Shown here: piece by piece, positions 21,482-32,700 of the stretch
Layout of the letters: the number at the start of each line of letters is the position of its first letter
How positions within the stretch are numbered: position 1 is the stretch's first letter
From: Flammula alnicola
Lineage: Eukaryota; Basidiomycota; Agaricomycetes; Agaricales; Strophariaceae
Assembly (NCBI GenBank): GCA_015499995.1
Contig: JADNRV010000114.1
Span: forward strand, 107,575 to 171,574
DNA: 64,000 bases
Reading direction: 5' to 3'
Made by a program: the position numbers and the translations under genes
The notes under the pieces: model-generated
What the model saw: only the letters and a program-made list of their open reading frames with translations
The model's database searches: none
Told to the model about the DNA's origin: nothing

Positions 21482-22399
21482 GTAGAGGGGAAGTCAGTGA
21501 GAGAGAAGAATTGTATTTTAGTGCTGTTTTGCTTTCATAGTCCGACACAACTGCCAGTCTGCCACTGTATCTTTCTGACGCCGCATTTCAAGCGCTCAGG
21601 CCAAATGACATCTCCGAGAATAGCCAGGCAACAATTCCCAACGCAAATTAAAGAAGCATGAAACCATAAAGACTCGGAAGCAGGAAATAAAAGGCGGAGA
21701 GAGAGGGGTCAAATTCCAATGACGAGAAAACTGAAAGAATAAATCGGATTTAAATGCTAGAGTGGACTTGACTTCGAAATTAAGCATCTATAACGAGCGA
21801 ATGAGTGCCATTGTCCATTTCTTATCATGTATCTTCCGACACTAATGATATATGTGTTCTTCAATCCATTGATCCATCTGGGTAGCTATCTGGAGTCGGA
21901 GGCGGAGAATCGAAAATCTATCTACCGAGATATGATTTTGCATGTCCCAGTGCCAGATCCGACCGTGTTGGTCTATCTTGAAGTGTGGGATGGAGATCCC
22001 TACCTTACACTTAGCTAGTGGGGAATAATAGAACAGCCTGAATACACGGTTTCTTGTGTCGCGGGCTGGTAACGCTGGAACTGGCGCTGGAGCTCCGAGT
22101 TGGATTATATTCGTATGCCTGATCGCAGGTGGAGGGAGTGAGGATTGGCAAGGGCGAGACTTGAGAGGGGCGCCAGCTCCGTGTCCCTACGCCCTGATAG
22201 GCCCGCCGCTTAACACTGACGGCAGAACTTCTGACTACTGGTGCTGGCAGAGGACGACGATGACGATGCGCATGAATAAATGAACATTTCCAATTTTCTT
22301 CCGTTGAAGAACGAGATTCGTGTGGTAAGTCCATGTTACAAGTGGATGTCAGTGTTGGTTTGAACATGGAATTTCGAACGTCCTCCCCTAAATTAAACT
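21482..22399. other. Intergenic region, no supported gene
   Basis: No domain, RNA gene or long conserved frame found. A 118-codon minus-strand frame (22011-22367) has no recognisable features. Confidence 0.45.
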
Positions 22400-22930
22400 T
22401 TAAAGCTTTGAAGAAGGGTAATCATAGAAAGGGAGATAGATTACGGAGCTTTGAACTGAGAACGACGTACTCAAGTAATTCAAAGAGGGTACATGGCATT
22501 GCCGTGCGTACTGTGTCCTACTGTGCGGACCAACCTTGCTGCTATCCGAATCGATATCTACAAACGAGTCGGTCAGAAGGCAAATGTTCCTGATAACCGA
22601 GGCACACGTACCACTCGTTTCCGGTACCACCGCCGACTGCTCCCCAACCGAAACCTCACCAGATTCTTCCCCTGCATCTCTTTCATCCCCAACGATCTTG
22701 CGCGTGCAGGGCTCGACGAAGACGCAGCCGCCATGCTCGAACTCGCACTCGCCAGCAGGGCGCCCTGCTCAGGCTCCGCAAACACGATCGACATACTCGC
22801 CAGGGGCTTCGTCAGCGGCGACGATCTCCAGGTCAGCTGTCGGTGTGCTTGCACACTTCGGATAGATCTGTGCGTAGAGGAGCGCCAGCTTCTGGAAATG
22901 TCGGTGGCCGCAACTGTGGTGTGCGGCTCG
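22400..22930 (-). pseudogene. Possible coding remnant, unknown product
   Basis: One minus frame reads in a protein-like way (ALLYAQIYPKCASTPTADL, then EIVAADEAPGEYVDRVCGA, a stop, then ESGEVSVGEQSAVVPETSGT and RNICLLTDSFVDIDS). The plus strand also has protein-like frames over the same bases, so strand is uncertain. I cannot name a family. A CACGTGAT octamer lies at 22980-22987. Confidence 0.25.
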
Positions 22931-23094
22931 AGAACTTAGGACGATAATCGATTTAACTTTGGGGAACTGGGATGTATATCACGTGATGTGTGTCATGCAC
23001 GTTCATCAGCGCACCCAGTTTCTCAGTTCCCACTTTCAGAATCATAGGCTGTGGACGTCACCCCCATCCCACTGGTGGTTGACCCCTTTGACCA

Positions 23095-23952
23095 AGGAGG
23101 AGACGGATGAGAGTGGGGGGTGGAACTTTTATCTTAGGCGTGTATATTGTATTTTTCTTTCTTTTTTCAGACCTCCCAGACAGCCGTCTGCCCATCCACC
23201 TATGCTCCGGCGCACGCACCAACACTCCAACAGGTCGCGGACCGCAAGAACCTCATCTGCGCCCAACACAACGTCAGGGCACCCTCACGTACCGTGCCTG
23301 CGCTCATGACTCTCGCATGCGAGGTGGTATCTCCCAAATTCATCCGTCTATTCTCTCTAACCTCAATCAACCTTACGCCTCCCACTCCAGGCAAAGCTCA
23401 AACAACTAATAACACTAACCCTAACATTCAGCCCCCTCCTCTTCCCCCTCTTCCTCCTCCTCTTCCTCCTCACAAAAAATCCTCCGTGCTCACCCCGGAC
23501 TCGTTCCACACCCTCTCCACCGTCTGCGGACCTGCCGAACAAGTCCGCCGCAGCGATGCGTTTCGCTGTCTCGCCGTCGTCTCTCGTAAGTAATGCTGCT
23601 TCTTCGTTGTGATTTCTCTCTCGCTCTTGCTCTGATCTGGTTTGTTTCGTGGATGTATGCTGTGTCTTCCTTTGTTACCCCCTTTATTCCGTATAACACC
23701 AATCCAAATACCCAAATCGTACCGTTCAATCGACGAACGACGACGAAACACAAACGTGCATGTCAAATACCGACCCACCCTGCAAACCGTACGAATCGAC
23801 CCCAACTCAACTCAACTCAACAGGACGACGACGATGCAGACGACGACGTGCTCCTAAAAGACCGTGAGGTGCCTGACCAGCGCTGGGAGATCATGGCCGT
23901 CCTTGGGAGTACCATACAAGATAGTCTGTTAGGGAAGGTGAGGGTGAGATGA
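23095..23952 (+). pseudogene. Ada1/SAGA-Tad1-like gene, copy C, 5'-truncated
   Basis: Homology to copies A and B starts in the middle of exon 2 (GGAGACGGATGAG) and continues to the stop. It keeps the APTLQQVADRKNLICAQHNV core, the LTPDSFHTL block and the last exon (DDADDDVLLKDREVPDQRWEIMA...LGKV), but lacks the N-terminal third. The usual ERSTVRDSL segment is altered (several codons lost), and indels follow the second core exon. Order and orientation relative to the next duplicated segment match copy B, so copy C was duplicated with it. Confidence 0.7.
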
Positions 23953-24171
23953 GGGTGATGTAAGCTCGAGACTCGAGCCTTGTAGGATGGCATAGCGCAT
24001 GAGAGACTGGATAGTAGCTGTTCGTTGTATTGTATTTCATTTTGCTTTTCAATATCATCGTCTATCATTATGCATCCTAGCAATTTTGCAATTTCAGGTT
24101 GTCAATGTCTGCCATTGATGTCGTCCTCCGGTCATCCGTTGGTACCATAGATAAGATTAGATATGCACCTT

Positions 24172-27080
24172 TGCCAAAGACTCTTTCGTCACCGGCTCAA
24201 CGCCGGCCGCAGAAATCTTCATTCAGGTTTCCAACTCAGGTTTGCCCAAGGCAGGAGAAGGTACTTAAATGCAAGCGTCCCATGTTTCGTATTTCCTGTG
24301 CTCTCTGACTTCCACTGTCACGGAAACAAAACGTCCCTGGTGGCATAAACCAGACATAAAAAGATGAGCGCTTATCCGATCTGTGGGGTTCCAGTTAAAT
24401 GGGGACACCCGGGAATTGCGCATCGCCCTTGCCTCATCTAAAATTGGATCCAAATATATTACGATTGTTATCGCTTGACACGCTTTTCACTTTCGGTCGA
24501 CCTCGTGAGCGATCTGTGCGCTTAAAGGCCTCCATTCTAGCGGTCCAACTGTCATTCGTCTTGAATCTAATTTTGCCTGGGCAATATTCATTCCTCGGCG
24601 CTCAGCGATATGCCTACCGTTCCGATTTCGAAACACACGGCACTGTTTTACGCACAGCTCCGGCTTTCTAGATATTGCGGTTAATTCCTGCCAAGCAGTT
24701 GCAGTATATAAAGCAAGCAGCCATGTTCATTCCCTTCCTCTAGTTCATTTACAATGGGAAAGCCGTTCAGCGGTGGTCAGTCTTTTCTTTCCTTCTTCCT
24801 TTTCCGTTAAGGTTGACTCGGAATCTGCCATAGTCTGGTTCCAGTACCAAGATACGTACGGGAATAACGTTGACCCTGGACCTGCGCTCCAAGCCCAGAA
24901 ATTTACATCTGGTGACGATGAAATCTGGTGGTACCCGTTAGGCCCAGGGGATGTTAACTCCCTCACTGCCATTTCGCTCAAAGTCATGCTTGCCAGTGAC
25001 AGTCCGACGGTCGCGATGAAAAACGTCAAATATCTGGACCTCTATGCTGATGATAGCAGAGACGCTCTGTTCGATGACGATGAAATACTGGACTTTACTG
25101 GCTCGCTTGGAGGGAAGAAGACTCCATTGTATTTTTTGTATGACATAGAAACAGCTGAAAATCAGAGCGATGACGACGAGGGCAATAGTTCAGTTACAAC
25201 GGGAAAGCGCGACAAAGGTCCTTCGCAATACGGCGGTCCGTCTTTTCTTTCCTTCTTTATTTTCCATTAAGGGTTGACTCAGAGTCTGCCATAGTCTGGT
25301 TCAAGTTCGAGGATACATACGGGAATAACGTCGACCCTGGAAGTTGGTACCACTCCGGGAAGTTTAAATCTGGCGACGATGAAATCTGGTGGTACGAGTT
25401 GAGCCCAGACCAGGTTAACTCCCTCACTGCAATTTCGTTCAAAATCCTTCTTGTCAGGCAAGGTGACGGGGGGTGGCGATGAAAGACATCAAATATCTGG
25501 ACATCTATGCGGATGATACCAAAAATGTCCTTCTCGATGGTGATGAAATACTGAACTTCACTGGTTCACTTGGAGGGAAGAAGACTCGTCCATTGTATCT
25601 TTTGTATGACATACAAACAGCTGAAAATCCGAGCGATGGCGAGGGCGAGGGCAACAAGGACGAAAGTGGAGACGATACCAACAGCGATGAAGACGAAAGT
25701 GACTGGCCTACTCCTAACTATACCTTGCGGCTTCAGGCTACAAGGTCAAACGGTGAGTGTCATGGCTTGTTTAAGTCACCGAAATCCCTTCTCATCCAGA
25801 TTTGCAGCACGGATTAGGGAATACATGTCGATGAATGTAGGGGACTACTCATACACAGATGGTGTCTTACATGCAATGCCTAATGCCATGCGTAAGTGAA
25901 CCATGATGTTAACCGTGTTCCTCTGATGATACTCACCACTGCACTTCAAGCCGGCTTAGAATACTATCTGGCCGAGAAGAGAAATAGGCGCGGAAAGGTA
26001 ATCGACAGCGGCTGTATGTGCTTACCTACTTCATCCCGTCGCGGTCCACTAATTCTATTATCTTCGGATACAGGGGTGGATAACAGTAGGTGGTGTCCAC
26101 GATTGAACGCGAGATATCAGCTTATGACTCCTTGACTGCAACAGGATTCGCAAGACTCGTGTACGGTGACTGACATACTGAACTAGTCTCCCGTAGTCAG
26201 ACACAGTGACTTCCTTTGCGCCACGCTTTGCACCCAAATCTTGCATTTCTTTTTCTCGTTCGATAGTTCCCCGGATCACAACTCAAGCGGCCTGTGCCGT
26301 ACCAATATTTCTTACGACTCCCCCCTTTCAGCTCTTTGTAAAATTTGATAGTGGTACGGTAGTTGGAACTTCCAGGGCTGAATCCAAGTGCACTTCAATT
26401 GACACTTTTTTCGTCATGCAGTGATGCTTTTCTCTCAACTCGGAATGAAATTACCCTCGCCTGACATTGCGAGGTGGTATAACGAGGCCCAGAGCTGTAA
26501 CTTAACATTGTTCCTCCACCTGACCATCTTCACGTCAACCTCAGGAGGGCCGATTGACTCCATTCCTCTTGCTAACGACTGTCGGCGAAATGATCCATTC
26601 GCATTAGAGGTTATCTGCACTTGAAATCCGCCGGATTTGATTGGTTGGAGGCGGTGGGGCCCATTCAAATGTCGCTCGGTGGAAGGTCGCAAATAGCCTT
26701 ATTCTCATGTCATTTTGCATTTGGAACCAAGTATGCTTGATGAGAACGGCTGCGGAGTCAGCTGCCTCGAGCGCCTAAGCCGCTTGAACACGCGTGGGTG
26801 TTGGGCGCTAAATTTGGAGATCACTCCGCATCCAAACATGTTACTCAGCGGAGAATCCTGACTATCCCCCTATCTCAGTGCCGTATACGGAGTAGGGCTT
26901 TCACTAGACGTCTCTTCTCGTACTAAAGAGTCCCATTGCGGATCTACATATCATTCGTGCTTACTCACTCGGGATATACTGGAATGAAGATGGCATGTCA
27001 GTTCTTTCCGTTCTATCCTTCTTCAGGACGTGTTATCTCTCATTCGCAGGCATGTTCACACACATTTGACCAACGTGTGA
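24172..27080. repeat. ~3-kb segmental duplication, copy 2
   Basis: Same content and orientation as 17115-20090. It begins about 220 bp after Ada1 copy C, whereas in copy 1 about 1.1 kb separates Ada1 copy B from the duplicated part, so one of the two has gained or lost about 0.9 kb. Confidence 0.8.
24754..26093 (+). pseudogene. Damaged paralogue of the two-domain gene
   Basis: It starts MGKPFSG with the same TATA box 39 bp upstream and the same exon plan as 17684-19038. The acceptor of the first intron has changed from ACTCAG to ACTCGG, which removes the AG used in copy 1; the next upstream AG would put a stop in frame. In the second domain a frame change after LLVRQGD ends the frame early, and the acidic linker and tail differ (added DGEGEGNKDE-like repeats). 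The first-domain protein sequence is almost identical to copy 1, so the damage is recent. A rearranged functional isoform cannot be excluded. Confidence 0.6.
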
Positions 27081-27366
27081 TCAACGTGTGTTAGGCTTGG
27101 ACGCCTCAGCGCTAACACCCCTTATTTGTGCTATCATTCATGCAGTGTTATTCGAGGACTTGGCTTGTTTCCGACCGCACATTCCCGGTCCTCCCAATTT
27201 AGTCATGACAGTCTTCTGTCGGCGAAATTCATTTCTGTCTTTCCTTGCTTAGCATGAGAATGTAGATTCCTATCGTCCGGATGTAATAGTGATAAATCGA
27301 TACTTAGCATCACTGGGAATATATAAAGCAAGCATACAAAGACGTCCCATCCCAGCTCAGTTCACA
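26094..27366. other. Non-coding flank of the duplication and promoter of the acidic gene
   Basis: Matches 19.0-20.1 kb up to about 27080. The final part contains an ATATAAAGCAAGCA TATA region at about 27320 for the gene starting at 27367. No other gene seen. Confidence 0.5.
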
Positions 27367-27663
27367 ATGACAAAGAACAACTGTAAGTCACTTCCTCCTA
27401 AGTATTCGTTATCGTTGACTAAAAGCAACGTTGCTCTAGACGACGAAGACGGTCCTGAGGTTCCCGAACCCGATGGTAATATCGGGGATGAGGAGGACGG
27501 CCCTTCCAAACCCAACGATCCCGACGAGTATATAGAAGGGGACGAGGATGAGGAAGAGGATGGCCCTGCTAAACCGGATGATCCAGACGAGTACATAGAA
27601 GGCGATGAAGACGAGGATGGTGACAATTCGAAAGACCAGGACGAGGATGAGGAAGAGGGTTAG
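27367..27663 (+). CDS. Small very acidic repeat protein, 79 aa
   Basis: A 16-nt first exon (27367-27382, MTKNN) and a second exon (27440-27663) join at a GTAAGT..CTCTAG intron. The protein is mostly D, E, P and G and contains two near-identical copies of an EEDGPxKPxDPDEYIEGDEDE unit, then an acidic end. There is no fold-forming sequence, so it is probably disordered. Its promoter (ATATAAAGCAAGCA) and micro-exon start (ACAATG) copy those of the two-domain genes, and its composition resembles their acidic linkers. I suspect it belongs to the same expression group; function is unknown. Confidence 0.5.
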   Translation: MTKNNCKSLPPKYSLSLTKSNVALDDEDGPEVPEPDGNIGDEEDGPSKPNDPDEYIEGDEDEEEDGPAKPDDPDEYIEGDEDEDGDNSKDQDEDEEEG

Positions 27664-28065
27664 GACGACAAAGACAATAGTGATGACGAGGCGAGAGCGG
27701 AAGGGTTATGAATTAAACACGAGCTTTGGGTATTTGTGTGTTACGATATCTCTATCATTTGGTTTTCAAGCTGGAATGCGGAGAAATTATAATGCGACTG
27801 CGGCTCCGTTATGTTCTATGATTGCGATATCCATAACGCCCCGCAGCAGGGCGGCTCGAGAAAAAGAAAGAAAGCCGACGATCAGCGGTGAATCTGCATA
27901 GAGACATCAATGAAGCAATAATAGTGCAAGACCAAGAGAGCACGCTTCTTCCAAACGCTGCTATCTGTGCCTGAATAACGAGAGACCCAGCATCACACAT
28001 CAAAAACACGTCTTTGAGGAATTAATGGGATTAGAATAGATAACTGTGTACGCGCCCCGAATACC
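27664..28065. other. Intergenic region
   Basis: 3' flanks of the acidic gene and of the minus-strand mL44 gene. No further gene recognised. Confidence 0.4.
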
Positions 28066-29428
28066 CTATGACTGACTCGCCGTCCGCAACCCGCTCCTGC
28101 CTGAGCTCGCATAGAGCAGTTCGGAAGGAGCAATCTCCGGAGCGACATATTCACCCTCGGACCTGAGTGTATACGTCGCCTTGAACGGAAGGGAAGGTTG
28201 ATGATGGCAGCTGGAGCATGTCCTGGGGTGTTTGTGTGAGATATACACGCATTAGAGCGTCCTCAGCAGCCTGAAGAATAGAACGAAGTTGTTGAGGGCA
28301 CAGTTCACGATAAAATACACGAGAGAAGTGACGTACGCGGAATTCCGCCATCCTCAGCGAAGCACCGAATCCCTCTCCGAGCTTATCAGCGCCGGAAAAA
28401 ATGCCTACCACGAACACGGGAGAATTCGAGAAACGACCTGTCTCTTTCAATAATCTGCATCACGTCGTTATGAGGAAACCATTCTAATCCGAAAATGGAT
28501 AGGTTGCGAACCTTGACTTTGGAGGCTCTCTTCCGTATTTTTGCACCATTTCCAGCAAAGCTTTTTAGGATTGAAGAATTTGAGCATGCTGCGGAGGTCG
28601 ACCTGTCGACTGAGGAAATAAGAGTGAACGAATCCCTTGCTGCAGGTAATGAACGCTCTTGATATATGAGTGCTGTTAGTGATCGTGGTATAGAGGCCAT
28701 GGCGTCAGAGTGGAGGACGGGGGTGAGGTTTCTGTTTCAGGCTGAGGGAAGGAGATGAGGATGAGGATGAGTAGAGCAGATTCTTATCAGACGCACATTT
28801 CGATGCCACCGTAGTAGAGGTGTCGCACCCATCTCTCGTGCGACACTGTCGCAGGTGGCGGGCCAACGTGAGCACTAACGGCTGCTTTGAGCACGCGGGT
28901 GGGGAGGTAGGGATACTTTGCGTGGAGGTATTCGGTGGCAAAAAGGCCCATTAAGGAGTTTCCGATGACAGTAAGCTGCGCATTAGTTTTGGGTTCGGGT
29001 TTTCCAGGATAATGTTGGCGGAAAAGAGTGAGGAAAGATGAGTGGGTGCAGGCCTGTCGCATCACGTCTGTCGAGGAGAAGATGGAGGCAAGGCCTATTC
29101 TGTTGGCGAACGCAACGAGGGCCGTTGAAGGCGCAGGTTGGAGGTGGGCCCAGTTCTCCGGATTGAACTCCTCTTGCACGAAAGCATCCTTGGGCAGCTT
29201 GAGAGACTCTTTTGGAGGAAAGCTGGCAATGCTGGCCGGTGAAATGGACGTCAGTTTAGCCGCCGTCGATACGAGACGCTTTTGAACATGGTTCATTGGC
29301 AAAGAGGAGCGGTCAGGATGTCGAGCAGAGTAGGAGAGGAATGGGAGAAACGATGAGCAGCCTCGAACCAGTACAAGTTCGCGTGCAACCCAAATTTTTG
29401 GTCGCGACTTCGGCAATGTCCGGGACAA
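28066..29428 (-). CDS. Mitochondrial large-subunit ribosomal protein mL44 (RNase III-like), frame broken in this sequence
   Basis: The minus strand encodes the fungal MRPL3/mL44 protein, an inactive RNase III-fold domain plus dsRBD in the mitoribosome large subunit. Visible blocks in order are an N-terminal basic presequence, a long RNase III part (QACTHSSFLTLFRQHYPGK, GNSLMGLFATEYL, YPYLPTRVLKAAV), VAREMGATPLLRW, SIPRSLTALIYQERSLPAAR, SRQVDLRSMLKF, then TGRFSNSPVFVVGIFSGAD and AAEDALMRVYL, ending at 28066. Introns near 28.50-28.43 and 28.34-28.28 kb are clear. Between blocks the frame changes at least four times by what look like single missing bases (for example A5 where A6 is needed near LKFFNPKK). 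For a normally essential single-copy gene this suggests sequence errors, but a pseudogene is possible. The start may be 29428 or the ATG at 29296. Confidence 0.75.
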
Positions 29429-29725
29429 CCTTTCTGGGCACGACCGCCCAGCTTTGTGCTCTCAATTTCTCATATGTAAAATACAAATTATATACTTAGG
29501 GTGAACGCAGTGATCCTGTACTTATCGTCGCAAGAAATACTTGAAACTCTGTGCACTATGAGTCGGAATGACCGTGTACAGGTCGACGGCAAGCACGTGC
29601 CGCGTGAGGTGTGTTGCGGAGTTGACCCTCCACGACTTTTCCAACAGACTGCCTCCTTTAAAAGCCAACCACGAACGCGCATTTACGACTACCTTCCACA
29701 CACCTAGTGACGACACCAACTTAAC
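29429..29725. promoter_or_regulatory. Divergent promoter region, mL44 / F-BAR RhoGAP
   Basis: The 300 bp separate two divergent starts. A TATA-like ATTATATACT occurs near 29490. No conserved element was assigned. Confidence 0.35.
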
Positions 29726-32700
29726 ATGGCGTCTTGTCGCTGCCATTGTCGTTCCCCAATTCCTTCTGGTCGCAGGACTACCGTAGAGGCCTTGAAGTCT
29801 TATTCGAAAAGCTCGAACAGGTCCGTGCAGCCTGTCCACGTAGTATTCTCCTGCGTTAATGTTTTTTGTCATAGGGCGTAGCGGAAAATGATGAAATCGT
29901 CGCGTTCGTGAGGGTACGCTTTCATTTAGCTTTTAATTGGGATAGGCTTGACGTTACAGCAGGCCCGTGCTCTCGCGGAGAGCAACATTGCCAACAGTCT
30001 CGTTAATCCTGCTCCTACTGGCAAATCAGGCATGTGCACTTCTTCGAAGTATTCATAGTCCAAAGTACTAAGAAACATCTAGGCACTGGTTTTGGCGCCG
30101 ATGACGGGGCTTCACTCCTCATGGCTTTCCGAGGGCTCCAAGCGGAGTCTGCCTCCCAAGGACAAGCCCACAACAGCATTGCTAACGAGCTGACAACCCT
30201 CGTCGCTGACCCCTTTGATGACTGGGCTCGGTCGTACAAGGTTTGCAATAAACTTCTTCCGTAGTCTATTTTTCCTCATACCTTTATGGCCACAGGAGCG
30301 TCTAAGGCAAAACAAAGCTACCGTCATTGACAACTGGCTTCGCTCATACGAATCAGCGCAAAGAGAGGTTGTAAAACTTAAACACCAGTATTTGGCTAAA
30401 GTACGGCGTGCAGACGACGCCGAAGACGAGTACGTCAAATCATTACACACCAGTCGTACTAGCTTAATTCTCACCTTATCTTTACTGCAGTGTGAAATTT
30501 GCGCCTAATAGCGGGGCGCTCCAGATAAATTCACAAGCTCACCTCGCATTCGACCTGCCGACAGCCATCGGCACCGCCTCAACGAACAGCGAGTGTCTCC
30601 GAACGAATTGCCCACGCCTCAAGGAAATTCAGAAGAGGAGTGCTGTCGCCCTCGCGCAAGCACTTCTACCGAAGATCCCAATGCATCGCCGGAGTCGATT
30701 GACGAGGAGCCACTTCCCAAGGTTGACAAGGGCAAGGGCAAAGAGACGGATTATGAAGACTCGAACCAAATTGCCTCTCCTCCTCCCATGTCGCCCATCC
30801 CGCCACCGAAGGAGCTGCCAGGCTCTCCTTTGCCTTCCATGCCTCAACCCATTCTGCTGGCAGGGCTATCCCTCCCACCTTTGCCATTTCTCAACTTCTA
30901 CTCGCGCAGTGCAGAGCTTCCTCTCCGCCCCGTCCGCTTCCCTCTACTTGGCGAATACCAGGATGCCTTTACTGGCGAAGAGTTTGTAGCCTGGTTGCAG
31001 CAAAACGTCCAAGGCTTTGGCGGAAGTCTCGATCGTGCTGAAGAAGCAGCTAAAGACCTCACAGAGAAGGAGGGTCTTTTGCGAAGGCTCGGGAACTTGG
31101 AAATCTTTTCGAAGATTCCGATGATGCGTTTTATCAGTTCAGGCCAAAGGTTTGTTATTGTCATTCATTAACCAAAGGTACCTCGTCTAACTTACCATCT
31201 TCTTTACTCTAGGCCTTTGAGTTGGGCAAACAAGCCGCAGACTCGACGCATTTGTCTGTGACGCATCCCGAAAACTTGTTCAAGAAGACGGGAACTTTTG
31301 TCAGCCTAGTTAGCAAGGCGCTGAACAACAATGCCAATAATTCCGAACCTGCTTATATTCGGGCAAGGCAGGAAGCTGATGAAGCCGACAAAGACTATCG
31401 TATTAGTGTCAGACGCCTTGATAGGCACCGGTTGGCCCTTGAAGAGCGAATCGAGGAGACTTTGAAAGTGCTCCAGCGATGGGAGGGCGAGAGATTGAGG
31501 GCAGTGAAGACTGGTACGACCATAACTACCATTCATATCGCAGCATACGCTAATCTTGTTGTAATAGTACTTCTTCAATATCAAGGAACTCTCGCCAACT
31601 TGCCCAAGTCTCTCGAACCACCCATGGACCGCTCTGCGACGCTCATCGCGTCATACCAACCCGAGTCTGACCTGACAGCTCTCATCGAGCGGTACCGCAC
31701 CGGCCCTTTCCGACCTGACCCACAGATATACGAATCGGTCGCCCACGACGAGTCCGACGTCGTCTTCGGGATCGACCTGCGCAAGTGGGCTGAAGGAGGC
31801 TGGTACGCCTTGACCCAGGGCGACGAGAAGAAGGAGCTCGTGCCGCCCGTGCTTACCGCCATGCTCAGCGGGCTGGACGCAGCCTACGAGCGCGTGCCGA
31901 ACGACGTCGAGAAGCGCAAGGCGTGGATATACGAGGTCCCGCTGCCCGCCGTGCACCACCTGCGCGAAAGCCTGAATGCGATCACGCCAGACCAGCCCTT
32001 CCCTGCAGACTTGCTGGCCAAGTTCGACGCGCCTGTCATCGCGAGCTGTATCAAGCTCTGGGCGCTTGAGCTGAGCCCTCCGTTGGCTTTGTATGAGGGC
32101 TGGGAAGACTTTAGGAGATTGTACCCTACTGTTGGTTCGGCTCCAAAGACCGGCGAGGAGTCGGAGGAGCAACATCTCCAGCAGGTTAGCTCGGCATTGC
32201 TGAGGTTGCCGCGCGTGCATCTTTACGTGCTTGATGCAATTTTGAAACATTTGAAGAAGTGCGTCCTCTTTGACTTACTATATGTATGTTTGAACGTGCT
32301 GCTTACACGAGTTTATTCAGTTTGGTTGAGACTACGACAGTGGAAGAAGCCGATGAAGTCTACTTCACCAAGATCGCGCTCTCCATGGGAAGAAGTAAGC
32401 AGACCCACGACCCATTGCAATTTGATTCTGATCTTGCGTATCAGCCATCCTCAGGCCTAAATTTGAATCTGAACTGTCCATTCAAGATCGTCATCCCACT
32501 TGTACGCATCCTTCTTGTTAATTGGTCCGAACATTCTCTCATCATATCTTTGCAGTGTTGTTCCTCGACCTTCTCAACCATTATGACGCCCTTCTCCCTC
32601 CGACCATCGCCCGCAAAAAACGCGAATCTGAACGCAAAGTGCCTATCAGAAAACGGACTGCCCCTGTCGATATGCGTTTGAGCAGGAGCAGAATCTCGCT

